This document shows positions 55,040-64,000 of a stretch of 64,000 nt of DNA, one piece after another. The DNA comes from Muribaculaceae bacterium. GTDB taxonomy: Bacteria; Bacteroidota; Bacteroidia; Bacteroidales; Muribaculaceae. Under the pieces are notes generated by a model. That model did no database searches. It saw nothing but the letters and a program-made list of their open reading frames with translations, and was not told where the DNA came from. The DNA lies in NCBI GenBank assembly GCA_017626045.1, contig JAGAJP010000040.1:1-64000 (forward strand), in the 5' to 3' direction. The translations under genes were made by a program, and so were the position numbers. The stretch's first letter is position 1, and every line of letters starts with the position of its first letter.

Positions 55040-55300
55040 TTACTTAACTTTTTCGATAATTTCAACAAGTCTCCATCTCTTAGTCTTGCTCAAAGGACGA
55101 GTCTCCATCAGGCGGACGGTATCGCCTACAGAGCATTCATTGTTTTCGTCGTGAGCGTGGTATTTCTTTGTCTTGTTGACAAACTTACCATAGATCGGGT
55201 GCTTTTCCTTCCACTTGATTTCGACAGTAATTGTCTTGTCGCACTTGTTGCTGGAAACAACCCCAATTCTTTCTTTTCTCAGATTTCTCTTGATTTCCAT
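55040..55300 (-). CDS. rpsQ: 30S ribosomal protein S17
   Basis: 86 residues, OB-fold ([36 protein letters not shown]). Binds the 5' domain of 16S rRNA. 27 bp after rpmC. Confidence 0.98.
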   Translation of the reverse strand: MEIKRNLRKERIGVVSSNKCDKTITVEIKWKEKHPIYGKFVNKTKKYHAHDENNECSVGDTVRLMETRPLSKTKRWRLVEIIEKVK

Positions 55301-55327
55301 TTTTTCGGATGTTGTTAGCTGGGATTA

Positions 55328-55543
55328 TTACTTTGCAGAAGATTCAGCCATGGCGGCGATTTCCTTCTGGCGCAACACTGTCTTCAATCGAGCGATATCG
55401 CGGCGATCCTTAGTGATCTTGGCGGGGTTGTCGACGGGAGAGATCGCGTGCGCTACTTTCAATTCACGATAAGCCTTCTCTGCAGCCTCAATCTGGGCTT
55501 TCAGTTCCTGAATGCTTAATTCCTTGATTTCTTCCTTTTTCAT
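55328..55543 (-). CDS. rpmC: 50S ribosomal protein L29
   Basis: 71 residues, two-helix L29 fold (ELSIQELKAQIEAAEKAYREL; PAKITKDRRDIARLKTVL). Near the peptide exit tunnel. It starts 188 bp after rplP, a strikingly long gap for these two genes. Confidence 0.97.
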   Translation of the reverse strand: MKKEEIKELSIQELKAQIEAAEKAYRELKVAHAISPVDNPAKITKDRRDIARLKTVLRQKEIAAMAESSAK

Positions 55544-55664
55544 AGGTTATATAAAAATATTAACGGATGCATGATGCATATCCAAATAAAAACGGCCGAG
55601 AAGCGGGAAATATTGTGCCTACTTGCCCAAAAAATTTTTGAATTCGGCGATTTCCCGGAATCCG

Positions 55665-55698
55665 GGGCGATGCGGACCCGATGGCGTCCGCATCGCCC
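55665..55698 (-). promoter_or_regulatory. GC-rich hairpin between rplP and rpmC
   Basis: GGGCGATGCGGAC (55665-55677) and GTCCGCATCGCCC (55686-55698) form a perfect 13-bp stem with an 8-nt loop. A TTTTTTGGG stretch lies about 25 bp further downstream on the minus strand. It may be a processing, attenuation or ribosomal-protein-binding site. The rest of the 188-bp gap shows no gene. Confidence 0.6.
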
Positions 55699-55731
55699 GC
55701 CGGGATATTCATTCACTCAGCCAAAGCCTTT

Positions 55732-56163
<432 letters not shown>

Positions 56164-56177
56164 ATTCGGAGTCTACT

Positions 56178-56915
56178 TTATTGACGATTGTTGTTTTTCT
56201 TATTGCGGAATCCATTGCGGCGACGGTCTTCGCGTGCCGGGCGGCCTGATTCCTTCTGACCGATGGCGTAGGAAGGAGTGAGTTCCTTCTTGCCATAGAC
56301 CTCACCACGGCAGATCCAAACCTTGATACCGATGATACCCACCTTGGTGAGAGCCTCTACGAGAGCGTAGTCGATATCGGCGCGGAGTGTGTGGAGAGGC
56401 GTGCGGCCTTCCTTGAACATTTCAGAGCGAGCCATCTCGGCGCCGTTGAGGCGGCCTGACACCTGCACCTTGATGCCTTCGGCACCCATGCGCATGGTGG
56501 AAGCGACAGCCATCTTCACGGCGCGGCGGTAAGCCACCTTGCCCTCAATCTGACGGGCGATGTTGGTAGCCACGATTTCCGCATCCAGTTCCGGGCGCTT
56601 GATCTCATAGATGTTGATCTGAACGTCTTTGTCGGTGATCTTCTTAAGTTCTTCCTTAAGAGCGTCGACATCCTTACCGCCCTTGCCGATGATCATGCCG
56701 GGGCGAGAGGTGCAGACAGTCACAGTGACCATCTTGAGCGTGCGCTCGATGATGATTTTAGAAACGCTTGCCTTGGCAAGACGAGTGCGGAGATACTTGC
56801 GAATCTTGGAGTCCTCAAGGAGGGTGTCGCCGTATTTCTTTCCGCCGAACCAGTTAGAGTCCCAGCCGCGGATCACGCCGAGGCGGTTGCTGATTGGATT
56901 AACTTTCTGTCCCAT
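56178..56915 (-). CDS. rpsC: 30S ribosomal protein S3
   Basis: 245 residues with a KH domain ([18 protein letters not shown]) and the C-terminal S3 domain ([14 protein letters not shown]). The tail is basic and Asn-rich ([14 protein letters not shown]). Part of the mRNA entry pore. 8 bp after rplV. Confidence 0.98.
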   Translation of the reverse strand: MGQKVNPISNRLGVIRGWDSNWFGGKKYGDTLLEDSKIRKYLRTRLAKASVSKIIIERTLKMVTVTVCTSRPGMIIGKGGKDVDALKEELKKITDKDVQINIYEIKRPELDAEIVATNIARQIEGKVAYRRAVKMAVASTMRMGAEGIKVQVSGRLNGAEMARSEMFKEGRTPLHTLRADIDYALVEALTKVGIIGIKVWICRGEVYGKKELTPSYAIGQKESGRPAREDRRRNGFRNKKNNNRQ

Positions 56916-56923
56916 CTTGCTGA

Positions 56924-57325
56924 TTATTTATCGTTGTTTAAAGTATCCACGAAAACTGTCACGTGGTTGGAGCGTTTACGGATTCTGTATCCACGACCCT
57001 GGGGAGCAGGGCGAAGGCGCTTGAGCATGGGGGCAGCGTCTACGAAGATAGTCTTCACATAGAGCTCGCCGGCCTCAGCCTTGCGACCGTTCTTTTCCTC
57101 CCAGTTGGCGATTGCCGAGCGGAGAAGTTTCTCTACGCGGCGGGCAGCCTCCTTATTGGAGAATTTAAGGATGCCAAGTGCCTTGAACGCTTCCTGACCA
57201 CGCACCATGTCGACAACAAGACGCATCTTGCGGGGCGAGGAAGGGACATTGCGCAACTTAGCGAAATATTCGGTTTTGCGCGCAGCCTTGATTGCGTCGG
57301 CTGCTTCTCTTTTTCTTAAACCCAT
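56924..57325 (-). CDS. rplV: 50S ribosomal protein L22
   Basis: 133 residues ([19 protein letters not shown]; tip of the hairpin [20 protein letters not shown]). The hairpin lines the exit tunnel. 30 bp after rpsS. Confidence 0.98.
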   Translation of the reverse strand: MGLRKREAADAIKAARKTEYFAKLRNVPSSPRKMRLVVDMVRGQEAFKALGILKFSNKEAARRVEKLLRSAIANWEEKNGRKAEAGELYVKTIFVDAAPMLKRLRPAPQGRGYRIRKRSNHVTVFVDTLNNDK

Positions 57326-57355
57326 TGTAATTAAAACTGTTTATGGTGAGTGGCC

Positions 57356-57625
57356 TTATTTCTTCTTATTGCCTGCATGGCCGCGGAATGTGCGGGTGAG
57401 GGCAAATTCGCCAAGTTTATGACCCACCATGTTCTCAGTGACATAGACAGGTATGAACTTGTTGCCGTTGTGCACGGCGAAAGTATGGCCGACGAAATCG
57501 GGAGAGATCATGGAAGCGCGGCTCCAGGTCTTGATTACCGATTTCTTGCCGGATTCTTCCATAGCTGCGACTTTCTTTTCAAGCTTGACGCTGATGAAAG
57601 GTCCTTTCTTTAATGAACGACTCAT
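57356..57625 (-). CDS. rpsS: 30S ribosomal protein S19
   Basis: 89 residues ([35 protein letters not shown] signature). Head of the 30S subunit. 23 bp after rplB. Confidence 0.98.
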   Translation of the reverse strand: MSRSLKKGPFISVKLEKKVAAMEESGKKSVIKTWSRASMISPDFVGHTFAVHNGNKFIPVYVTENMVGHKLGEFALTRTFRGHAGNKKK

Positions 57626-57648
57626 AATTGATGTCTTGATTTAGGAGA

Positions 57649-58521
57649 TTACTTCTTACGTCTTTCGATTATATACTTCGAAGACTGCTTCTTCTTGTTC
57701 CTGGTCTTAAGACCCTTGGCGTAAAGACCTGTGCGGCTGCGCGGATGGCCACCTGACTGACGGCCTTCGCCACCACCCATCGGGTGATCCACAGGGTTCA
57801 TTACGACACCACGGTTGTGGGGCCTGCGGCCGAGCCAGCGGCTGCGGCCTGCCTTACCGCTCTGCTCGAGGGCATGGTCGGAGTTGCCGACAACGCCCAC
57901 AGTGGCGCGGCATGTAAGGAGCACCTTGCGGGTTTCGCCTGAAGGAAGCTTGATGATAGCGTAATCTCCTTCGCGAGAAGTCAACTGAGCGAACGTACCG
58001 GCGCTGCGAGCCATGCATGCTCCCTGGCCGGGACGAAGTTCGATACAATGGATAAGAGTACCTACGGGAATCTTGGCGAGCGGGAGAGCGTTGCCGACCT
58101 CAGGTGCGACATCTTCGCCGCTTACCACCTTCTGACCAACCTCGAGGCCGTTGGGAGCGATGATGTATGCCTTGGAACCGTCTACATAGTAGAGCAGCGC
58201 GATGCGCGCTGAGCGGTTGGGGTCATACTCGATGCTCTTGACGACAGCCTCAACGTTGTCGTAGTTTCTCTTGAAATCGATGAGACGCAATTTTCTCTTA
58301 TGGCCGCCGCCACGGTAGCGGGTGCTGAGTTCGCCGCTTGTGTTACGGCCGCCGGTGGAACGCTTTCCAACCGTAAGAGACTTTTCCGGTGCGTTAGCAG
58401 TGGTCTTGCGCACGATCTTCTTGCCTTCGGCATCGACGCCGAGGAACTCTTCGCGCTTAAACACACCGATAATCTTGTGCCTTTGGCCCGGAGTAGTGGG
58501 CTTGAATTTTCTAACTGCCAT
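57649..58521 (-). CDS. rplB: 50S ribosomal protein L2
   Basis: 290 residues versus about 274 usually. Canonical regions include [19 protein letters not shown] and the peptidyl-transferase-near [12 protein letters not shown]. The extra length is an insertion close to the N-terminus, after [10 protein letters not shown] ([18 protein letters not shown]), before the usual [15 protein letters not shown]. 5 bp after rplW. Confidence 0.98.
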   Translation of the reverse strand: MAVRKFKPTTPGQRHKIIGVFKREEFLGVDAEGKKIVRKTTANAPEKSLTVGKRSTGGRNTSGELSTRYRGGGHKRKLRLIDFKRNYDNVEAVVKSIEYDPNRSARIALLYYVDGSKAYIIAPNGLEVGQKVVSGEDVAPEVGNALPLAKIPVGTLIHCIELRPGQGACMARSAGTFAQLTSREGDYAIIKLPSGETRKVLLTCRATVGVVGNSDHALEQSGKAGRSRWLGRRPHNRGVVMNPVDHPMGGGEGRQSGGHPRSRTGLYAKGLKTRNKKKQSSKYIIERRKK

Positions 58522-58526
58522 TTTAT

Positions 58527-58817
58527 TTAGATGTTGCTGTAGTAGTCAATAGTCTGTCCGTCTGCCACTGTGACATAAGCCTTCTTAAACTCGGGTCTGC
58601 GGCCACGAACGATACCTGAACGGGTGTAGCGCTGTTTGCGCTTTCCGCCGTATACGCATGTGCTGACGCTTGTGACGCGAACATTGTAGAGTTTCTCCAC
58701 GATGTCCTTGATCTGGAACTTGTTGGCATCAGGAGATACGAGGAACACGTAGCGATTCTCCTTTTCGCTGAGGGCGGTAGCCTTTTCAGTCATGAGAGGT
58801 TTGATGTTGATATCCAT
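58527..58817 (-). CDS. rplW: 50S ribosomal protein L23
   Basis: 96 residues ([40 protein letters not shown]). Docking site for trigger factor and SRP at the tunnel exit. 17 bp after rplD. Confidence 0.98.
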   Translation of the reverse strand: MDINIKPLMTEKATALSEKENRYVFLVSPDANKFQIKDIVEKLYNVRVTSVSTCVYGGKRKQRYTRSGIVRGRRPEFKKAYVTVADGQTIDYYSNI

Positions 58818-58834
58818 ATTCTTATCTCCTAAGT

Positions 58835-59467
58835 TTAAAATTCGTTACAGATATTCACGCTGTCTTCGGTCAGAAGGATTGCGTCGTTGTTGAGCACTGT
58901 GAAGGCGTTGAGGTCCTTAGCCTGAGCGAGCAGGGCGTTAGGCACGTTTCTCACAGAGAGAAGAACGTTGCGGTCATAGCCTGCAAACACGAGAAGCACC
59001 TTCTTGTCTTCGAGCTTGAAGTTTTTGGCGATCTCCATGTAGCTCTTGGTCTTCGGAGCTTCGAAAGTGAAGTTCTCCACAACGATAACCTTCTTGTCGG
59101 CAACGCTTGAGGTAAGCGCGAGACGACGGGCGAGAGCCTTCTGCTTCTTGTTGAGTTTGGTACGGTAGTCGCGGGGACGGGGACCGAAGACGGTGGCACC
59201 GCCGCGGAGCAGCGGAGAGTTGATGTCGCCCCTGCGCGCGCCGCCGCCGCCCTTCTGGCGACCGAGCTTGCGAGTGGAGCCTGAGATCTCGCTGCGTTCC
59301 TTCGACTTATGAGTACCCTGACGCTGGTTGCCGAGATACTGCTTTACATCGAGATAGAGAGTGTGTTCAGCGTTTCCCTGATTAAGATCGCGACCAAACA
59401 CTTCGTCGTTGAGGACGACCTTGCGTCCGGTGTCTTCACCTTTAATGTTAAAAACTGCTACTTCCAT
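58835..59467 (-). CDS. rplD: 50S ribosomal protein L4
   Basis: 210 residues ([22 protein letters not shown] loop; [19 protein letters not shown]). L4 reaches into the exit tunnel and controls the S10 operon in gamma-proteobacteria. Its ATG overlaps the rplC stop by one base (TAATG). Confidence 0.98.
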   Translation of the reverse strand: MEVAVFNIKGEDTGRKVVLNDEVFGRDLNQGNAEHTLYLDVKQYLGNQRQGTHKSKERSEISGSTRKLGRQKGGGGARRGDINSPLLRGGATVFGPRPRDYRTKLNKKQKALARRLALTSSVADKKVIVVENFTFEAPKTKSYMEIAKNFKLEDKKVLLVFAGYDRNVLLSVRNVPNALLAQAKDLNAFTVLNNDAILLTEDSVNICNEF

Positions 59468-60084
59468 TATTCCTCTACTATAACGATTGAACCTTTTGCT
59501 CCGGGTATGGAGCCTTTGATCACTAACAGGTTATGCTCGGGCAGCACCTTGATTACCTGAAGGTTCTGCACTGTGACGCGTTTGTTGCCCATCTGGCCCG
59601 CCATGCGGAGGCCCTTGAACACCTTTGCGGGGTAGGAGCAGGCACCGATAGAACCCGGCGCGCGGAGACGGTTGTGCTGGCCGTGGGTAGACTGACCAAC
59701 GCCGCCGAAACCGTGGCGCTTTACAACGCCCTGGAAGCCTTTACCCTTGGAGGTACCGACAACATCTACAAAACTGCCCTCCTGGAAGAGGTCTACAGAG
59801 AGAGTCTGTCCCAGTTCGGGAAGAGTCTCAAACGAATTGAACTCGGCCAAGTATCTCTGCGGGGCCACGCCGGCTTTCTTGAAGTGACCGGCCTCGGGCT
59901 TGGTGGTGTGCTTTTCCTTCTTCTCCTGGAAACCCACCTGGACAGCCTCGTAACCGTCGTTCTCAAGAGTCTTTACCTGAGTGACAACGCAGGGACCAAC
60001 TTCGATAACAGTGCACGGCACATTTTTGCCGTCGGCACTGAAAACGGATGTCATTCCGATTTTTTTTCCTAATAATCCTGGCAT
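59467..60084 (-). CDS. rplC: 50S ribosomal protein L3
   Basis: 205 residues ([56 protein letters not shown]). Its loop lies near the peptidyl transferase centre. 91 bp separate it from rpsJ and carry a hairpin. Confidence 0.98.
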   Translation of the reverse strand: MPGLLGKKIGMTSVFSADGKNVPCTVIEVGPCVVTQVKTLENDGYEAVQVGFQEKKEKHTTKPEAGHFKKAGVAPQRYLAEFNSFETLPELGQTLSVDLFQEGSFVDVVGTSKGKGFQGVVKRHGFGGVGQSTHGQHNRLRAPGSIGACSYPAKVFKGLRMAGQMGNKRVTVQNLQVIKVLPEHNLLVIKGSIPGAKGSIVIVEE

Positions 60085-60108
60085 TTCTTTGAAAAATTAT
60101 TATAATTT

Positions 60109-60141
60109 GTCCGGCGGGAAAGCGGGGCTCGCCCGCCGGAC
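60109..60141 (-). promoter_or_regulatory. GC-rich hairpin between rpsJ and rplC
   Basis: GTCCGGCGGG (60109-60118) and CCCGCCGGAC (60132-60141) form a perfect 10-bp stem with a 13-nt loop. On the plus strand it shares TCGCCCGCCGG with the flank of the rplP-rpmC hairpin. It precedes rplC by about 25 bp and could be an intercistronic control or processing site. Confidence 0.6.
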
Positions 60142-60175
60142 CATATAGGTTGCTTTGGTCTTGAATCGTTTGCTA

Positions 60176-60481
60176 TCAGACCTTGATGCTCACGTCAACG
60201 CCGCTGGGGAGTTCCAGCTTCATGAGGGCGTCCACTGTCTTGGTGGTGCTGCCGTCAATGTCGATGAGACGCTGGAAACTGCTGAGCTGGAACTGCTCGC
60301 GAGATTTCTTGTTGACGAAAGTCGAACGGTTGACGGTGAAGATGCGTTTGTGAGTGGGGAGAGGTATAGGACCCTTCACTACAGCGCCGGTAGCCTTCAC
60401 TGTCTTTACGATCTTCTCAGCCGACTTGTCGACGAGGTTGTGATCGTAGCTCTTCAGTTTTATTCTAATTTTTTGGCTCAT
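60176..60481 (-). CDS. rpsJ: 30S ribosomal protein S10
   Basis: 101 residues ([37 protein letters not shown]). Also known elsewhere as the NusE antitermination factor. 19 bp after fusA. Confidence 0.98.
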   Translation of the reverse strand: MSQKIRIKLKSYDHNLVDKSAEKIVKTVKATGAVVKGPIPLPTHKRIFTVNRSTFVNKKSREQFQLSSFQRLIDIDGSTTKTVDALMKLELPSGVDVSIKV

Positions 60482-60500
60482 ATTATTGAAGATACATTAA

Positions 60501-62624
60501 TTACTTGATGAGGTCTACACGGCCGTTGCATTCTGTCAGCACAGCCTTGGCGATAGAGTTGGACACTTCAGCATAGTGGCTGAAAGTCATCGTGGATGTG
60601 GCGCGTCCGGAAGTGATGGTACGGAGAGCGGTCACATAACCGAACATCTCTGCAAGAGGAGCCTTTGCCTTGACGATACGTGCGCCGCTGCGGCTTGTCT
60701 CCATTCCTTCCACCTGACCGCGACGCTTGTTGAGGTCGCCGATCACATCACCCATCGACTCTTCGGGGGTCACAACCTCCACGTTCATGATAGGCTCCAT
60801 AAGCACCGGACCTGCCTTCTCGCTGCCCTTCTTGAATGCCTGGATAGCAACGAGCTCAAACGAAAGCTGGTCGGAGTCCACGGGGTGGAACGAGCCGTCG
60901 AGCAGTGTCACTTTCAGGCGCTCGAGAGGATAGCCTGCGAGCACGCCGTTTTTCATCGCTGTCTGGAAGCCCTTCTGAACTGAGGGGATGTATTCCTTAG
61001 GCACATTTCCACCCTTCACTTCGTCTACGAACTGGAGAGAGCCCTGGAAATCCTCGTCGGCGGGTTCGATACGGAAGATGATGTCGGCGAACTTACCGCG
61101 ACCACCGGTCTGCTTCTTGAAGACCTCGCGGCCCTCATAGCTCTTGGTGATGGCTTCCTTATAGGTAACCTGCGGACGGCCCTGGTTGCACTCTACCTTG
61201 AACTCGCGGCGGAGACGGTCGATGATGATGTCGAGGTGAAGCTCACCCATACCGCTGATTACGGTCTGACCGGTCTCCTCGTTGGTCTCAACGCGGAATG
61301 TCGGGTCTTCCTCGGCAAGTTTCTGAAGACCTACGCCGAGTTTGTCGAGGTCCTTCTGAGTCTTGGGTTCTACGGCGATACCGATAACGGGATCGGGGAA
61401 CTCCATAGCCTCGAGAACGATAGGAGCGTTCTCATCGCAGAGTGTGTCGCCGGTGCGGATATCCTTGAAACCAACGCCTGCGCCTATATCGCCGCAGCCG
61501 ATGCGTTCCATCGGGTTCTGCTTGTTGGAGTGCATCTGGAAAAGACGCGAGATGCGCTCCTTCTTGCCGCTGCGGGAATTGAGGCAGTAGCTGCCGGCGT
61601 CGATGTTGCCGGAATAAACGCGGAAGAACACCAGACGGCCTACATACGGGTCAGTGGCGATCTTGAACGCGAGGGCACACATCGGAGCCTCGGGCACCGG
61701 TTCGCGTGTGATGACCTCATCGGGGTCGTCAACAGCATGGCCTTCGACAGCGCCGCTGTCTTCGGGCGACGGGAGATATGCGCAAACAGCGTCGAGCAGA
61801 GTCTGCACGCCCTTGTTCTTGAACGAAGAGCCGCAGATCATCGGGTTGATGTCCATCGCGAGAGTACCCTTGCGGATGGCTGCCTTGATCTCGTCTACAG
61901 TGATGGTGGAGGGGTCGTCGAAATACTTCTCCATGAGGGCCTCGTCGAGCTCTGCGAGGGTCTCGAGCATCTTGTCGCGATACTGTTCTGCCTCTTCGCG
62001 GAGGTTGGCGGGGATTTCCTCAACTGAATATTCGGCACCCATGCTCTCGTCGTGCCAGAAGATAGCCTTCATGAGCACGAGGTCGATGACGCCCTTGAAA
62101 GTCTCCTCAGCGCCGATAGGGAGCTGGATGGGGAGCGGATTGGCGCCGAGCACCTCCTTGACCTGACGGCAAACCTCGAGGAAGTTTGCGCCGGAGCGGT
62201 CCATCTTGTTGACATAACCGATACGGGGCACATTGTACTTGTCTGCCTGACGCCATACTGTCTCAGACTGGGGCTCAACGCCGCCTACTGCGCAGAATGT
62301 AGCGACAGCGCCGTCGAGCACGCGCAGCGAGCGCTCTACCTCGACGGTGAAGTCAACGTGTCCCGGGGTGTCAATAAGATTGATCTTATACTTGTTGTCA
62401 TTATAGTTCCAGAACGTTGTGGTGGCGGCAGAAGTAATTGTGATGCCACGTTCCTGCTCCTGTTCCATCCAGTCCATGGTGGCGGCGCCGTCATGCACCT
62501 CGCCGATCTTGTGGGTAAGACCGGTATAGAAAAGGATTCGTTCTGAAGTAGTCGTCTTACCGGCGTCGATGTGAGCCATGATGCCGATGTTACGAGTAAG
62601 CTGGAGATTATCGTGTTTAGCCAT
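60501..62624 (-). CDS. fusA: Elongation factor G
   Basis: 707 residues with all GTPase motifs: [15 protein letters not shown] (G1), [18 protein letters not shown] (G2), [11 protein letters not shown] (G3), NKMDRSGAN (G4). The C-terminal domains include [21 protein letters not shown] and [12 protein letters not shown]-like end. It moves tRNA and mRNA through the ribosome. 15 bp after rpsG. Confidence 0.98.
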   Translation of the reverse strand: MAKHDNLQLTRNIGIMAHIDAGKTTTSERILFYTGLTHKIGEVHDGAATMDWMEQEQERGITITSAATTTFWNYNDNKYKINLIDTPGHVDFTVEVERSLRVLDGAVATFCAVGGVEPQSETVWRQADKYNVPRIGYVNKMDRSGANFLEVCRQVKEVLGANPLPIQLPIGAEETFKGVIDLVLMKAIFWHDESMGAEYSVEEIPANLREEAEQYRDKMLETLAELDEALMEKYFDDPSTITVDEIKAAIRKGTLAMDINPMICGSSFKNKGVQTLLDAVCAYLPSPEDSGAVEGHAVDDPDEVITREPVPEAPMCALAFKIATDPYVGRLVFFRVYSGNIDAGSYCLNSRSGKKERISRLFQMHSNKQNPMERIGCGDIGAGVGFKDIRTGDTLCDENAPIVLEAMEFPDPVIGIAVEPKTQKDLDKLGVGLQKLAEEDPTFRVETNEETGQTVISGMGELHLDIIIDRLRREFKVECNQGRPQVTYKEAITKSYEGREVFKKQTGGRGKFADIIFRIEPADEDFQGSLQFVDEVKGGNVPKEYIPSVQKGFQTAMKNGVLAGYPLERLKVTLLDGSFHPVDSDQLSFELVAIQAFKKGSEKAGPVLMEPIMNVEVVTPEESMGDVIGDLNKRRGQVEGMETSRSGARIVKAKAPLAEMFGYVTALRTITSGRATSTMTFSHYAEVSNSIAKAVLTECNGRVDLIK

Positions 62625-62639
62625 TTGAAAAATCCGGGA

Positions 62640-63116
62640 TTAGAATCTGAAATGAGCGAATGCGCGGTTGGCCTCGGCCATACGGTGCATATCTTCCTTG
62701 CGCTTGAATGCGCCGCCCTGGTCGTTGAAAGCGTCCACGATCTCGGCAGCGAGCTTGTCTGCCATTGTCTTTCCGCCACGCTTGCGGGCATAGATGATAA
62801 GATTCTTCATGGAGATGGACTCCTTGCGGTCAGCGCGGATTTCGGTAGGCACCTGGAAAGTAGCGCCTCCGACGCGTCTTGACTTCACCTCCACCTGAGG
62901 AGTGATGTTCTCGAGCGCCTTCTTCCAGATTTCGAGAGCGCTTTTCTCCTCGTTGGGGAGTTTTGACTTCACGATTTCGAGTGCGGTATAGAAGATAGAG
63001 TAGGAAGTGTTCTTCTTTCCGTCATACATGAGGTGATTGACAAACTTAGTCACTCTCACGTCGTGAAAAACGGGATCGGGGAGGATCACACGTTTTTTCG
63101 GTTTTGCTTTTCTCAT
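62640..63116 (-). CDS. rpsG: 30S ribosomal protein S7
   Basis: 158 residues ([76 protein letters not shown]-type end). Starts assembly of the 30S head. The 157-bp gap to rpsL contains short GC-rich stems (CTCC/GGAG near 63180) but no gene. Confidence 0.98.
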   Translation of the reverse strand: MRKAKPKKRVILPDPVFHDVRVTKFVNHLMYDGKKNTSYSIFYTALEIVKSKLPNEEKSALEIWKKALENITPQVEVKSRRVGGATFQVPTEIRADRKESISMKNLIIYARKRGGKTMADKLAAEIVDAFNDQGGAFKRKEDMHRMAEANRAFAHFRF

Positions 63117-63273
63117 TACGAAATGTTTAAGTTTTGATTTTGGCTGCTTTGATAAAACTTCAACGCACTTAGGGAACTCCTCGCGGAGCGCCGGACGGGC
63201 GTTTACTCAACCGAACAGCTGTCAAAGAATCAAAAACCGGTTAAAGATAAATGATTACTCAAACGACAGCTTA

Positions 63274-63657
<384 letters not shown>

Positions 63658-63791
63658 TTTAGTTTGTTAAAAATTAAAAAATATCTAAATCGTTATTGTT
63701 TTCTACTCTTTTTGGACTCAGCCGCCTGCGAGAGCCGACCGAAACCCGCATCCCGGAGCGTTTCACTTTACACCGCGAAAGCACGCTAACC

Positions 63792-63806
63792 GGCTATGTC
63801 ATAGCC
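63792..63806 (-). other. Leader stem-loop upstream of rpsL
   Basis: GGCTATG and CATAGCC form a tight stem in the roughly 190-nt leader between the promoter and rpsL. The rest of the 63658-63840 leader shows no gene. A ribosomal-protein-responsive leader is possible but not recognised. Confidence 0.4.
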
Positions 63807-63847
63807 TGATAGCGAACAATACGGATGTTTTTGCTCCTAAGACGATG

Positions 63848-63878
63848 CAAAGTTACGAAATTTCAACGAATTATGCAA
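63848..63878 (-). promoter_or_regulatory. Promoter of the str-S10 ribosomal unit
   Basis: Minus strand TTG (63878-63876), exactly 20 bp, TAACTTTG (63855-63848) matches the Bacteroidales consensus. It would drive rpsL through rpsN. Confidence 0.85.
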
Positions 63879-63920
63879 CCAATTCTCAACAATTTTTTCA
63901 TCGGGGCTTCCCGATGGCGC

Positions 63921-64000
63921 TCATACCGGTTCCAGTCCGCGCCGACGCCATTCGGGCAGCGCGTTGTGGTCGCGCACTATATTGTTGGCGAGCAGGACTG
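63921..64000 (-). CDS. 3' end of an unidentified upstream gene (partial)
   Basis: A minus-strand frame is open from the window edge to a TGA at 63923-63921 and encodes 25 residues ending EWRRRGLEPV. It does not look like the C-terminus of RpoC. A small hairpin (CATCGGG/CCCGATG near 63898-63915) follows. Too short to identify. Confidence 0.45.
   Translation of the reverse strand, partial: VLLANNIVRDHNALPEWRRRGLEPV

Overview
The window looks like chromosomal DNA of a gut-type Bacteroidales bacterium. I infer the Muribaculaceae/Bacteroidaceae neighbourhood. The basis is promoters of the TTG/TTTG-N19-21-TAnnTTTG type upstream of several operons, BspA-like leucine-rich repeat, BACON, GLUG and PEGA surface proteins, a C-terminal tail like that of type IX secretion cargo, and the Bacteroidales form of the ribosomal proteins. 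No tRNA, rRNA or CRISPR array was seen.

Layout. 1-2000: end of a truncated gene, a cluster of ATCCGACCG repeats, and a complete IS256-family element. 2036-5401 (minus): three genes for exported proteins, namely a caspase-fold peptidase with leucine-rich repeats, a predicted beta-barrel and a DUF4384-like protein. 5791-9491: an orphan tyrosine recombinase, a decayed AbiE toxin-antitoxin pair whose toxin gene is broken by a 17-bp tandem duplication, and a Fic protein with an in-gene 24-bp tandem repeat. 9751-19419 (minus): a four-gene operon for envelope proteins (PEGA barrel, BACON lipoprotein, giant BspA-like protein, LPP20-like protein). 19642-32560: a DNA2/NAM7-like helicase, a multidomain pectinesterase on the plus strand, two large GLUG-repeat lipoproteins and a cardiolipin synthase.

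32723-63657 (minus) is the str-S10-spc-alpha ribosomal superoperon, rpsL to rplQ in canonical order (including fusA, secY, map, infA, rpoA). It is interrupted once. Between rpsN and rpsH sits a 12-kb, five-gene cassette (41072-53236): a membrane-anchored SpoIIE-type phosphatase, a STAS anti-sigma-antagonist-like protein, a 2437-residue non-ribosomal peptide synthetase (C-A-T-C-A-T-reductase), a MATE exporter fused to an RsbW-like kinase domain, and a phosphopantetheinyl transferase. The genes overlap or nearly touch. A hairpin terminator follows rpsN, and a near-consensus promoter precedes rpsH, so the cassette appears to be a separate transcription unit.

Working model for the cassette (inference): the sensor phosphatase and the exporter-linked kinase set the phosphorylation state of the STAS protein; the transferase activates the synthetase; the synthetase releases a two-residue peptide aldehyde (or its cyclised pyrazinone); the MATE half exports it. 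No sigma factor is present, so the switch may act on the exporter or synthetase rather than on transcription. This is the most likely undescribed system in the window.
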